DNA of 21,174 nucleotides from Glomus cerebriforme. Lineage: Eukaryota > Glomeromycota > Glomeromycetes > Glomerales > Glomeraceae. The position numbers and the translations under genes were made by a program. The notes under the pieces were generated by a model. That model was given only the letters and a program-made list of their open reading frames with translations. It ran no database searches and had not been told where the DNA came from. Numbering within the stretch: the stretch's first letter is position 1; each line of letters opens with the position of its first letter. The DNA is taken from contig QKYT01000759.1 in the NCBI GenBank assembly GCA_003550305.1, forward strand, positions 3,829 through 25,002, given 5' to 3'. This document shows, piece by piece, positions 1 through 9,832 of the stretch.

Positions 1-1570
1 AGCACACATATTTATCTTCACTATTAAAATTAATAGATTTTTTAGCTAATTCAGCTTGAACAGTCTGTAGGAATGTAATGTTATTGCTAGCATTATCTGT
101 GGTTATGTCAAGGATCTATATAAAAAACTTTTTTAACTTTATTTTTCTGTTTTTAAATTATTACTATTTATAAAACTAACTGTTGATTCAATATCATAAC
201 TTCTTAAACTTTTTAAAAAAACTTTCTTAATATTAGCTCCTGAATGTAAACTATTGAGCTTAACAAAATCTAGAAGAAAACTCTTTAATTTCCATTTATT
301 TGTGATCAAATAGGCTGTTGTTATACCTAAAAATGATATGTTATTTGAAGATGTCTAGCCATCAATCGTAAAAGAAATTTTGCTAGACATATTCTATAAA
401 ATTAAAATAATAATTAGTAGNATTCAAATAAAAATATTATTAGAAAAAATATAAATATATAATCTGTAAAATAGAATGAATTTTCTTTTGACTTTCTTCA
501 AAAATTTTTATTGTATCATTTTTAATTGTATCTGCAGATGGTATAAATGCATCCTTATTCCTTACATAAAAGACAAATCATTTTCCTAAAATCTTCAGAT
601 TTTACACATGTGAAAGGGAAATCATATTTTATGATCCATTCAATAATAAACTTTCTAAAAGTTTTTTTATTATATGCTTATTAATAAAAATATATAAAAA
701 ATAAAAACATTAATTGCCAATCTGCCACTTAACGATACAAAATTAATTAGTAAATTCATCACAAATTCTTATATGAATGATGTCAATTCACATGTTTTAA
801 CTTCAATTTTGTCTCATATAGTCATGCTTAAATGTAACAATAATTTATCAATCAATATTATGAAACCTAGATAAGCCACAAAAAAAAAATTTTTTATCTT
901 TTATTATAAAATTCAATGAGTTTACTATGGAGGAAGTCACCATTCCAGTTTATATTTTAGCTAATTTTACAATTTTTATACATGAATTTTGTTANATTTA
1001 CTAGGTTTTTTTAATACTATTGAAAAATATATAAATATATTCATACTTAAATTAATAAAATAACACTTAAAAAATATTTTTTTTTCTATTATTTTATTTA
1101 TTATTTTTCTGGCACTTTTTAGATTTACCAGTTTTAAAAAGACATATTCAGGTAATAAANNNTNNTTTTTTANTAAATTTATAGTNTATTTAAGTTGTTG
1201 GACATGTTTTTAAGCTGGTGCAAATACCATTCCAAACTAATAGTATTTAATATATAAAATTGCGTCAAAATTAATTATAGATTACCGATTATTTTGTATT
1301 GTTGAGTCGCGAATCAGCAATTAACATATTTAATATCACAAATAATAAATGTTTTATAATTATACTTATGACTGGCTCTGCTGAATTATTTATTACTTCG
1401 TGAAGTGTAGGTAGTCTTTGTTGACTTTTTTCTTTCATTAGATTATGTTTATTTTTTAGGTAACCTGTCAAACCTAAAGTACTACCTTTATTACAAATTA
1501 TTAAAGCTTTGCAGTAATTGCAATATACTTTTTTTATTACTTTATCAAATACAAATGAGTTCAAGTCCAA
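1..1570 (-). pseudogene. Decayed hAT-family transposase with BED finger (partial)
   Basis: Reading the minus strand from 1570 leftwards gives broken pieces of one hAT transposase. A 93-codon stretch (1570-1289) carries a BED-type zinc finger: CNYC, then YLKNKH where the first zinc-binding His of the usual H-x(3-5)-H has become Tyr. Further pieces follow in the expected order: near 665-590 a block containing FIIEWIIKYDFPF; near 565-470 a block containing AFIPSADTIKND; at about 383-210 ISFTIDG-stop-TSSNN and a WKLKSFLLDFV block; and at about 113-3 the hAT signature ITTDNASNN. A stop codon (minus-strand TAG, 355-357) replaces the Trp of the usual DGWTS motif. Stops, frame changes and about 570 bp of unrecognisable sequence (720-1288) separate the pieces. 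The copy is inactive and its C-terminal dimerisation region lies outside the window. Ambiguous bases (N) occur at 421, 995 and 1160-1186. The order of motifs is seen; the family name rests on hAT knowledge. Confidence 0.85.
1289..1570 (-). pseudogene. BED zinc-finger N-terminal fragment of the hAT copy
   Basis: This is the longest open piece of the decayed transposase, with a start at 1570 and about 93 codons. The BED finger sits near residues 15-42 (CNYC ... KHNL). It is followed by a short segment ending IADSRLNN, which resembles the hAT stretch just after the finger (IIADSQPL in relatives). The frame closes right after this, so it could at most encode a lone BED finger. It is listed apart because a reader might otherwise take it for a small intact gene. 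I see no sign that it is functional. Confidence 0.6.
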
Positions 1571-1940
1571 CTATGCTTAATATTACTTCTTGTATTTATT
1601 TTTTCAACATTTATATCTGGTTCTGCTTCACATTCATTTTGGTTATTGTCTATTGTCTCTTTAGTTTAGTTATATAGTCATCCCCCTCTATAGGCACTAG
1701 TGCTCCTAACAGATCAGTTCAGATCAGATTTGATTTAAATCTGATCTGATCTGAATCCAGTCTGAACAGATCTGAACAGATCTGAATCTGACTGGATCTG
1801 ATCTGAACCAATCTGAAACTGATCCAAATTTGAACTGAACTGAAGTCGAACTGATCTGAATCTAATTAATCTGAAACTGAACTGAACTGAAACTGATTCA
1901 AATCTGAAACTGAACCGATTTGAATCTAATTGTTCGTTTA

Positions 1941-2339
1941 GTTTCCTAAAAAAAAGAGAAGGGAGACGTTAATTACGTTCCCTGAAAGTAAAAAAAAATG
2001 AAAAGAGACGAACGAACTAACTACTTAGTTCGTTCATTCAAGTTCTATTCGTTCAGCTTCATCCGTTCGTCTGGTTTCCTAAAAAAAAGAGAAAAGGGAA
2101 TGTTAATTATGTTCCCTAAAAGTAAAAAAATGAAAAAAAATGAACGAACTAACCTCCTAGTTCGTTTGTTCAAGATCCCAGTCGTTCAGCTTCGTCCGTT
2201 CGTCCAGTTTCCTAAAAAAAAGAGAAAAGGGAACATTAATTACTTTCCCTAAAAAAAATAAAGTAAAAAAGAATGAACTCACCTTTAGTTCATTCAGGAA
2301 CTATTCGTTCAGTCATCCAGGTTCCGTCTCTAAAGTCTC
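1941..2339. repeat. 133-bp tandem repeat, three copies plus a degenerate tail
   Basis: The word GTTTCCTAAAAAAAAGAGAA starts at 1941, 2074 and 2207, giving an exact 133-bp spacing twice. A degraded fourth start, GTTCCGTCTCTAAA, follows near 2321. Each unit contains an AAAAGAGAA block, a TTAATTA-TTCCCT block and an internal inverted repeat, GAACGAACTA then TAGTTCGTTC (2010-2019 with 2026-2035 in unit 1, and 2142-2151 with about 2158-2167 in unit 2). The period is not a multiple of three and short open frames across it are not conserved, so the array is non-coding. Confidence 0.8.
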
Positions 2340-2442
2340 TAAAAAAAAGATAAAAATAAAAAAAAAATTTTTTTTTATTTATCATATTTAATATATGAAG
2401 ATCTGAATCCGATCGGATCAGATCCAGATTTTTTTGTACCAT

Positions 2443-2466
2443 AATCTGATCTGATCAGATCAGATT
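2443..2466. repeat. Perfect 24-bp palindrome
   Basis: The 12-base half AATCTGATCTGA at 2443-2454 is followed at once by its exact reverse complement at 2455-2466, with no spacer. It lies inside the right GATCTGA-rich arm of the composite element. It could extrude as a cruciform or be a by-product of GATCTGA repeat expansion. No factor-binding role can be assigned. Confidence 0.85.
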
Positions 2467-2670
2467 CAGATTGGATTTATTTGCTTTTGAATCAGATCCA
2501 TGGATCTTAAATTTGCAAAACCAATTTGAATCCGTTTTGGATCAAATCTGCGGATTCAGATCAGATCAGATTTTTTTAGGAGCACTAATAGACACCTTCT
2601 GTTTAGTCATATCCCCCCTTATAAGCACATTTATGCTTGGTCCAAGTTACTAATAATATTATTAAAAAAA

Positions 2671-2751
2671 CCTCCTCTATAGTCACATCATATAAATTTT
2701 TTATAATTACACCTTTTTTTTCAGTTCCAAGGGGTGTAATTATATAGGAGG
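2671..2751. repeat. Hairpin-forming inverted repeat (small MITE end or remnant)
   Basis: ATAATTACACC at 2703-2713 pairs with GGTGTAATTAT at 2733-2743. CCTCCTCTATA at 2671-2681 pairs imperfectly with TATAGGAGG at 2743-2751. The left arm has about 21 extra bases between these two blocks. The end motif CCTC(C)TATA resembles the left border of the composite element near 1681-1692. It is probably part of the same or a related short element family. Confidence 0.5.
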
Positions 2752-2787
2752 ATGATGTATATCATTAATGTCTTATTATTGAATATT

Positions 2788-2817
2788 AATTAAAATTAAA
2801 ATTAAAATTAAAAATTA
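2788..2817. repeat. (ATTAAA)n short tandem repeat
   Basis: A run of about five ATTAAA units, interrupted near its end by an ambiguous base at 2818. It is followed by A/G-rich low-complexity DNA to about 2880. No coding potential. Confidence 0.7.
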
Positions 2818-2944
2818 NAAAGAAAAGAAAAGTATGGAGAAAAAAGGAAATATGAAAAAAAATGAGATTAAAAAAAAATATTGATAAGATTGATTTAGAT
2901 TATTGATCTATATATATATATACAGTATATAAAAATTTTGGTAA

Positions 2945-3098
2945 ATCAGTTTGATAAATCACAAAACTGATATTGATACCGAAATACTGAAACCGATTGG
3001 TATATTTACTGAAGGATTCAGTTCGGTAAATCACAAAACTGATACTGATCTAATACCAAAACTGATCAGTTCAATTCGATACCATTACCGATTGGAAC
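2945..3098. repeat. Two diverged direct repeats of about 75-95 bp
   Basis: TAAATCACAAAACTGATA occurs at about 2954-2972 and again at 3027-3044. In each copy it is followed by GATA/GATC words, and the copies end in the same ACCGATTGG (2992-3000 and 3087-3095). The copies differ by substitutions and a small insertion. The ACCGATTGG / AAACTGAT / GTTCGGTA vocabulary is that of low-complexity repeats seen near transposon ends in many eukaryotes. It has no open frame. Confidence 0.6.
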
Positions 3099-3104
3099 CC
3101 TACT

Positions 3105-4040
3105 CTCTTTTTTAACTACTATTTTATTAATTCTAAAAGATTTTTACAAAAAAAAAAGAAAATGAAATATTAATAATATTTACTAATATTTTAAATTAAA
3201 AAAATTCTAACTGTCTCTTCTTTTTTTAAATATTTTTCAAGGGTTTTTTTTATCAATTTAGAGGATTTCTATAAAAAAAAAATGTAAAATAAATATTAGT
3301 AATATTTACTAACATTTTAAATTAAAAAAAATACCTTTTTTTTTTAATTACCTTTTAAGAATTATTCTGTTAATTCTTAGATGATCTTTAAATTTAATTA
3401 TTTCAGGTGATTTTAATAATTAAAAAATTTTTAATTTTATTTCCTTTCAAATAATTTAAATATATATAAATAATATATTTATTTTTTTTATAAACTAAAT
3501 TTTAATTTTGTATTTTAAAATAATAAGTAATTTGTTCTTTATTTTTTTTTTTATTTAAGAATATTTACTAATACTTTTCTATTACTTTTTTAGCTTTAGA
3601 AAACTTTTGAAATGAAATCATCAGAGTTCTGAACAGGTCAGATTAACTGATTATTCTGAATCGATTATCTGAACTGATTACTTAAAATCAAGAGTATTAA
3701 TTAGAAATATACTAATATTTTATTTACATTTTTTTTTATAGGAAACTTTTTAAAACTAATAAAATAATTCTTAAAGATAATTAAAGAAAAAGAGTGTTTT
3801 TAATTCAAAATATTAAAAATATTAGTAAATATTACTAATTTTTCATTTTTCATTTTTTTTTTTTATAAAAATTCTCTGAACTGGTGAAAAAAGTTCTTAG
3901 AAAGTTTTTAAAAAAGGGTTAATTCAGAATATTAGTAAATATTATTAATGTTCTTTTTTTTTTTTTTATAGGAACTTCTTTAAAACTAATAGAACAGTTT
4001 TTAAAAAGAAATTAAAGTAAAGAAAATTTTTAATTCAAAT
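3105..4040. mobile_element. Fold-back element: long imperfect inverted repeat
   Basis: The left arm (about 3105-3400) and the right arm (about 3715-4040) are imperfect reverse complements of each other, separated by a centre of about 310 bp. Each arm holds two copies of a 110-123-bp unit. The unit has a TTCTATAAAAAAAAA-type tract, a core like AATATTAGTAATATTTACTAA and a TTAAATTAAAAA tract. Cores lie near 3169 and 3292 (left) and near 3818 and 3928 (right). The central part carries CTGAAC/GATTA words (3620-3680). No coding sequence is seen. The design fits a fold-back transposon or a MITE that duplicated in inverted orientation. Confidence 0.6.
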
Positions 4041-4379
4041 AAAATAATAAATATAATTTTTACTTCCCTCAAAATTTTTGATTTTTTTTTTTAATATATA
4101 GCTCAAAATTATAAATTATAACACTATTAATTGTATCACGTGAAAGCGGACGAGTAGCTTAATAAAAAGTTTTACTATATATGTTGATATATCATATGGT
4201 TATCATATGACATTACCTACATGAATGATGCTAAAATCTTCCAATAATAATTAGATTTTTTTTTTTTTCGCAAACTTATTTTTAAACGCTGTTAATTACA
4301 GTGCTTTGTTTTCAAAAGTAAATCGAACAAGAAATTAACACAACAAAACTAAATCCGTTAAAATTTCGTACAAGATAAA
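4041..4379 (+). promoter_or_regulatory. 5' region of the GYF-domain gene
   Basis: This is the 339 bp between the fold-back element and the GYF start codon. It contains a palindromic E-box TCACGTGA at 4136-4143, a directly repeated TATCATATG (about 4190-4209), a T-run at 4258-4268 and an A-rich leader with AACAAAACTAAA before the ATG at 4380. The E-box lies 237 bp upstream of the ATG. CACGTG is the usual target of Cbf1/bHLH-type factors in fungi; binding here is inferred. Confidence 0.45.
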
Positions 4380-7300
4380 ATGGCTACAAGCAACACCATG
4401 AACTTCGGACCAGAATGGTAATTAATTGTAACCATAGTTTCTTTGGGTGAACTCAAGTTTTGAAGATAGTTCAGTATACCTTTGATTTTTAACCAATTTT
4501 AATAAATTTCATTTTAAAGGATGAGGCGTTTTCCCAAAACTCCAACGAGCGATAGCAATCGTTCTACTTCACCTACTTTGTCTTCATCTAATGCAACGAC
4601 CAATTCGTCCGCCATTTCTGCAAGTTCAAATAACAATATAAATACTTCGAATAATACTAATAGCAATGGAACTACATTTTCTTGGTCTTCGGTGGCTGCT
4701 GCTAATAATAATAATAATACGTCAAGTCGTTCACTTCATAGTGAAGCGTCTGAGAAATATGACGTACCCGGTGCAGGTGATTCTGCATTAAATCCTTTCA
4801 AATACTCAAAGGAATTTATGCTCAAACTATATAAGCCAGTGGGATTACCTTTGGAATTTGAAAGACATGAATATGTTACAAGTGAAGAACCACTACAACC
4901 AATGGCCATGATAATTTATACAGAACAGGAACAAAAGGTAACACTTTGAAATTATATTTAAAAAGTAGAAATATTTTTTATAAATTCATAATCCAATTTT
5001 GGTTGGATAATTATCGAATTAAATATATATGAGCAAAATGTTCATTAATCACATTACCAAACCAAAATATTATTATAGCCAATAATCGATGAACTTAGAG
5101 CATTGGAATTCAAGACTTTATAACTTAATATTTTGCTTTTTATTTAAATTTAATCATTAACATTAATTAAGTCCATTATTATTAAATGTAAAAATATCTC
5201 TTGATTTAATAGCTTTTATCAGGCGCGTCTGTTAATAGCGAACTTACTCGGCGTATCGTTTCCAATGCATCAGGCGGAACCGTTACTGGAAGTGAACGCG
5301 TAGAAAGAGAAAGAGTATCATTTTCTCCTCGTAGCGAGAAGCATATTAGTACTGGTCTAACTTCACCGAGAAGCGAACGTTTCGGTGGTATTACTGGAGT
5401 ACTTAACGGGCGAACGAGTCCTCGTAGTAGTCGCCCAACTAGAACTCATTTATCATCTGTAGATGATCCAGTGTGGAATGGTGTTACACGGCATGCGGTG
5501 GGGACTTTTGATAGCAATGGGGTTTTCAGGATCCCAGGAAACAATGTAGAGGATGAAACTTTAGATAAAGTTAAGAAAGAGGATATCGAACGTGGCAAGA
5601 AAATTGAGCAAGAGGTTAGTGAGCAAATAATTGAAAATTTAATTTTAAGAAATCAAGTTGGTATGACATTATGTATTCCCAATGCAGCTTGAAAAGAAAA
5701 ATCCGACCGACCAATCGGATTCAAATACCTGTAATAAGTCTTCCCAAAATGAAATTGTGATGTCCAGATCGGAAAAAGAAATAAATAATGAATCTATAGA
5801 GAACATTGAAGATTCCACAAGAAATGAGTATATGGGGGACTTGCAAGAAAATACTTCTGTGCAATTGGGCCTTCAACAGGAAACACAACATGAACGTCAA
5901 ATTAAAGAAAATAAAGTGTTACAAGATTGGCAGGAGACGCAAAGTCAACCAAATCAAGAAATTGAAAAATCATCTTTACGACGAGATCAAGCAGATCTTC
6001 ACCAACTGGAACAAACATCTTTTCAACACTCACAACAAAGATGCGAAGGAGAACATCAGTTATTACAGCAAAAACAAAATAACCGTAAAGACGACGAAAA
6101 AAATGTTGAACATGAGATAGAAGATGATCGTGAAATTGTATTAGAGAGGGAAAAAGATCAATTGATTTTAGAACAACGACGACAGTTGCAATTGCAACAA
6201 AAACAAGAACAAGAACAACAATTACAAATGCAAATACAACAAAGACAAGAAAATGAACATAAACAATTACAACTGCAGCTACAAATGCAGCAACATCAAC
6301 AACAGCAACAACAGTTGTTATTGCAACAACAGCAGCAAATGTTACAAGATCAGCAATATCGTCAACAACAATTGTTACAACAACATCAGCAATTATTATT
6401 ACCTCATCATTTTGATCCAGATCATGATGATGACGTATTGAAAGAAGCATTTGCTTATTCAAATGTAGGAGGTAATACTCCACCATTATCTCCAACAAGC
6501 AAAACTAATAAATATACCTCAGCACATTCAATTATTGGTACTAGTAATACATTTGGTGATAGTAATTCTGGTGCAACAAGTCTCTTTTCTGGCACAGGTA
6601 TAAATGTTGAGTCAAGAAAGGTAATGTCTGAACAATATAAATGGATGTACCGTGATCCAAGTGGTAATATTCAAGGTATGCTATATAAAAAGATTATTTT
6701 CATAATTGTTTAGTGGTTCGTTTAATAATATAATATTTAAATTGATTAAATTACTTAGGACCATTTAGTAGTCAGGAAATGAATGAATGGTATAAAGGTG
6801 GATTTTTTGTTCATAGTCTTTTAGTTAAAAGAGTTGAGGATACTACGTTTGAACCTTTGGGTGTTTTAATACGAAAGACAGGTGATGACGAAAGGCCTTT
6901 TTCAGCACAGATGCCTGGTTCAAGACCTTCTTTAACTATTTCTATGCCTAATAATTCATCACGTTTGGTTAATGATCCATTCCAAAGGTCTTGGGTCGGT
7001 CCTAATTCTCCAAGCACGGCACAGTTATTTTTGGATCATCAACAGAGATTTAATCCTTTTGGCGGAACTGCATCTGTACCAAACACACCATTTGATCGAT
7101 ACCAATTTGGTAGTGTTTTCGGACGAAATGATGTATCTAGTGGTGGATGGGGAGATTTGAATTCAACAAATAATACATGGGGACAAACTGAGAGTTTTAC
7201 GTCTAACAATGAAAATCTGTCTCCTCGTGTACAAGCCCCTAATTCCCCACCTTTATTTAACAATAATTCTGCTACCTTTAATGTCTCACCACCTCAAAAT

Positions 7301-9526
7301 TATCTGGATCATCAACGAGTGTTTTCTTCACAGATCGAACGTCAACAATTTATGATGCTTCAACAAAGGCAATTACAACAAAATCAACATTCTTACCCAG
7401 ACACCACCTTCATTAGGCAACAACACCAAAGTTATGTAGGTATATCTGGGCCAGTATCAGCTCCTATTTCAAATGCACCAACTTCTCCGTTTACGAGGTC
7501 CACAGGTTGGACTGCTACAACTTCTACTGAACAACAAACTCCTTCATCACCATGGGGTCCTGGTATCGGGGTTACTTCTTCACGTGCTCCACATTCAGAT
7601 GAGATTGGATATTTTGGCTCGAAGAAAGATAATAATATTGGATTACTGCAACAATCGCATATTGATAAGATTCCTAGTCGTCGTAATGAAAGACAATTTG
7701 AAGTTATTAGCGGAAATATTCAAGATTCGTCTTTTGATAGTAATGTTAATGAAAAGGTTAAATCTATGACAATTGTAGACGATGAAATACATTCAAAAAA
7801 AGTCGATGAGAAGGTAATGAGTGAAGGAAAAGCTGAATCATCATCATCAAAGAACATTGCCGTTGATGCGTCCCCCAATTTTACTCAGAAGGAAGAGTTG
7901 TATCGTACAAAACCCTCATTACGTGAAATTCAAGCTGAAGAAGAGCTACGTAAAAAACAGCAACAAGAAAAAGAAAAATTGTCCTCTGCTGCTCAGCAAA
8001 CTTCCAATCCAACTACCAAAGCAACTCAGCCACAGAAAACTAATAGCGCAGCGTGGGGAAATAATAACTCTGTCACTCCTTCTTCACCTGCACCATGGGC
8101 AAAAGATGAAGACCATACTACTCACAAAACTCCTTCATTACGCGAAATTCAAGAGATGGAAGCTCGCAAAGCTGCTGAACGTAAAGCTGCGTCTACGACC
8201 ACCACTCAGTCTACTGTTATAATTACTAAAGAAGAATCAACTCCCCCAAATTCTTGGGGCATCATCGGTCAAAATTCATCTAGTACATCTAATTCGTCTT
8301 CTCTTTCTACCTCTCCTGTTGTTACTACACCAGCATGGCAATCAAATAACTCTGCTCCTAAAAAAACACTTAGAGAAATTCAAAAAGAGGAGGAGGAAGC
8401 AATGAAAAAACGGAATAAAATTCGTGAGATGCAGCAACAAGTTTTGCTTGGAGCTAATTCTGGCATTGGCGCTCCTGTTACAAATAATATGGGAAAACGC
8501 TATGCAGATACAGTAGCTACAGGAAATGGTGGTCTTGGAACAAAGGTACGTGAAAATTAGTGTGAAATTAGTATTCTTTTTTATAATATATATATACATT
8601 TATAACAGTTTTTTTTTATATTTAATAATAAAGTTTCATTCATTCATTATTATTATTAAATTATAGAAAATAGGATCCACATCTATGAACACCGCTTGGA
8701 CAACTGTTGCTAGCAAATCAAGTAGTCGTGCTATCACTGTGGTATCCCCTCAAAATAGTATTGGTACTTCTGTAAGTGTATTACCAACGAAGCCTGTCGG
8801 GAAAGATTCTACTATGGTTTGGGATATGGATTCGCACAAGGGTATAAATGGTTCAAGGTAATTAATTATGTCAAATTTTAGTATTTATGATTTTTTATCA
8901 TGAATATTTACCCTATAATTGATTCCTTTCAGATTACAAACTCAATCAAGTAAACCAACAGAGCACTTAAAAAACAGTAATAGATCAACGACTGTCAATT
9001 TGAGTTTATCAAAGACTTCGGGCAACAGTGGCGTCATTAATGCTAACAATTCAAATGAACATTCTACACCTCGCCCTCCTTCTGAAGAATTTTTAAAATG
9101 GTGTCGTCAAGCTTTACGTGGATTGAATGATGTGAATGGTAAAAATTTTTTATTATTATTATTTATAAAACCAATTATTTTATTTTATTTCTAATTGAAT
9201 TACTCTACATAGTTGAGGAATTTATTCAAATGTTGCTCACATTCCCGCTCGATCCTCCTCCTGCAACTATTGAAATCATACAAGAATCGGTTTATGCTAA
9301 TTCTCCTACTTTAGATGGTCGAAGATTTGCAGACGAATTTATTAAGAGGCGTAAGGCAGATGCTAGTGGTTTGCCATTAAATAGTTTATTGAATACTAAT
9401 ACAGAAGGAAAGTCAAGTAAAGAAACAGGAACAGGTAACAACAATAATACAAAAGATGATCATTCTGTAAGTAGTGCAGGCGCTTTTAAAGTTGTAACCA
9501 CAAAAAAGAGTAAAAAGAAACATTAG
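4380..9526 (+). CDS. GYF-domain protein, GIGYF/Smy2-like (8 exons, 1447 aa)
   Basis: Exons: 4380-4417, 4520-4937, 5213-5614, 5688-6675, 6759-8545, 8667-8857, 8933-9138, 9213-9526. All seven introns are GT-AG and every phase closes. Exon 1 ends inside the Trp codon of GPEWMRRFPKTP. The protein is mostly disordered: an S/N-rich N-terminus; the segment FKYSKEFML at residues 106-114, like the 4E-family binding motif of metazoan GIGYF; a Q-rich, coiled-coil-prone stretch (about 431-525); then the GYF domain (604-655). The GYF domain shows W605-x-Y-x-D-P-x-G, QGPF, M623xxW626 and GGFF; such domains bind proline-rich ligands. Three LREIQ repeats follow (1003, 1076, 1153). A conserved-looking C-terminal block (about 1326-1400, EEFLKWCRQALRGL...VEEFIQMLL) precedes a lysine-rich end. 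Related proteins act as cytoplasmic adaptors in translation repression and mRNA decay (family knowledge). The domain is certain; the pathway role is inferred. The gene converges on the J-protein gene, leaving 306 bp between the stops. Confidence 0.9.
4797..4823 (+). other. Predicted eIF4E-family (4EHP-type) binding motif in the GYF protein
   Basis: Residues 106-114 read F-K-Y-S-K-E-F-M-L, followed by K-L-Y. Metazoan GIGYF proteins carry a Y-x-Y-x(4)-M/L-hydrophobic motif near the N-terminus that contacts the eIF4E homologue 4EHP. Here the first aromatic is Phe and the rest fits. The segment is the only ordered-looking stretch in an S/N-rich N-terminus. The motif match is seen; binding is inference. 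Confidence 0.5.
6570..6887 (+). other. GYF domain-coding region split by intron 4
   Basis: The domain's YRDPSGNIQG half lies at the end of exon 4 and its PFSSQEMNEWYKGGFF half at the start of exon 5. The intron at 6676-6758 (83 bp, GTATG...TTAG) falls inside the Gly codon of QGPF. Reading through the intron meets a stop at 6711-6713, after only half of the domain, so intron retention would yield a truncated protein lacking GYF binding. Confidence 0.75.
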
Positions 9527-9832
9527 GAAAAATTGGTGGCGTAGGTGGTGGCAATGTATAAATGGGGTTGGAACATGAAATGACTTTCTCTATCACGTCG
9601 AGAGTTTTTTTTTTTATCACTTAGCAAATCCTTTATATTATTTAATATAGTTGATCTAATTGTGTTATTCTGTATTGTAAATACATGTAATATTCCAATA
9701 TGTATTAAACACTAAACACATAGAGTTTTCAATAGTGTTATTTATTACACAATTAAAAAAAAAGTGCATCCCCTAATACAAGCATTGCAAGTGTAAGAAT
9801 TCTTTACCGATTCAAATAGGAGCGAATCAATA
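9527..9832. terminator. Shared 3' region of the convergent GYF and J-domain genes
   Basis: This 306-bp stretch between two facing stop codons holds both 3' untranslated regions. A variant poly(A) signal ATTAAA lies at 9704-9709 on the plus strand, 178 bp after the GYF stop. An AATAAA lies on the minus strand (plus-strand TTTATT at 9741-9746), about 87 bp after the J-protein stop. The two signals are placed so that the transcripts would overlap by some tens of bases. Confidence 0.5.

Larger units (their letters stand above)
1672..2756. mobile_element. Composite MITE-like repeat rich in GATCTGA words
   Basis: This is non-coding. Its two halves (about 1709-1935 and 2398-2575) are dense in GATCTGA, CTGAAC and TCAGATC words, with a tandem array between them. 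An inner pair of inverted ends matches exactly over 11 bp: AGTGCTCCTAA at 1699-1709 and its complement at 2576-2586. Outside these, the word TAGTCAT followed by a C-run and TATA recurs in direct orientation (1676-1697 and about 2605-2627). A longer and weaker inverted match links the CATCCCCCTCTATA at the left to TATAGGAGGATGATG at 2743-2757. The end structure suggests a non-autonomous DNA element, perhaps one nested in another. No transposase is present. Exact borders and the target-site duplication are uncertain. Confidence 0.5.

Noticed and set aside
1998..2252. 84-codon open frame through the 133-bp tandem repeats
   Set aside because: The unit length is not a multiple of three, the frame is K/N/F-rich as expected from the base composition, and no splice or promoter context supports it.
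2471..2653. 60-codon open frame in the right repeat arm
   Set aside because: It consists of GATCTGA-type repeat words and crosses the inner element border; there is no conserved-looking segment.
5902..6498. 198-codon open frame on the minus strand, rich in Val/Ala/Ile
   Set aside because: It is the reverse of the Q-rich CAA/CAG/CAT-coding part of the GYF gene. The V/A/I bias follows directly from the repeat.
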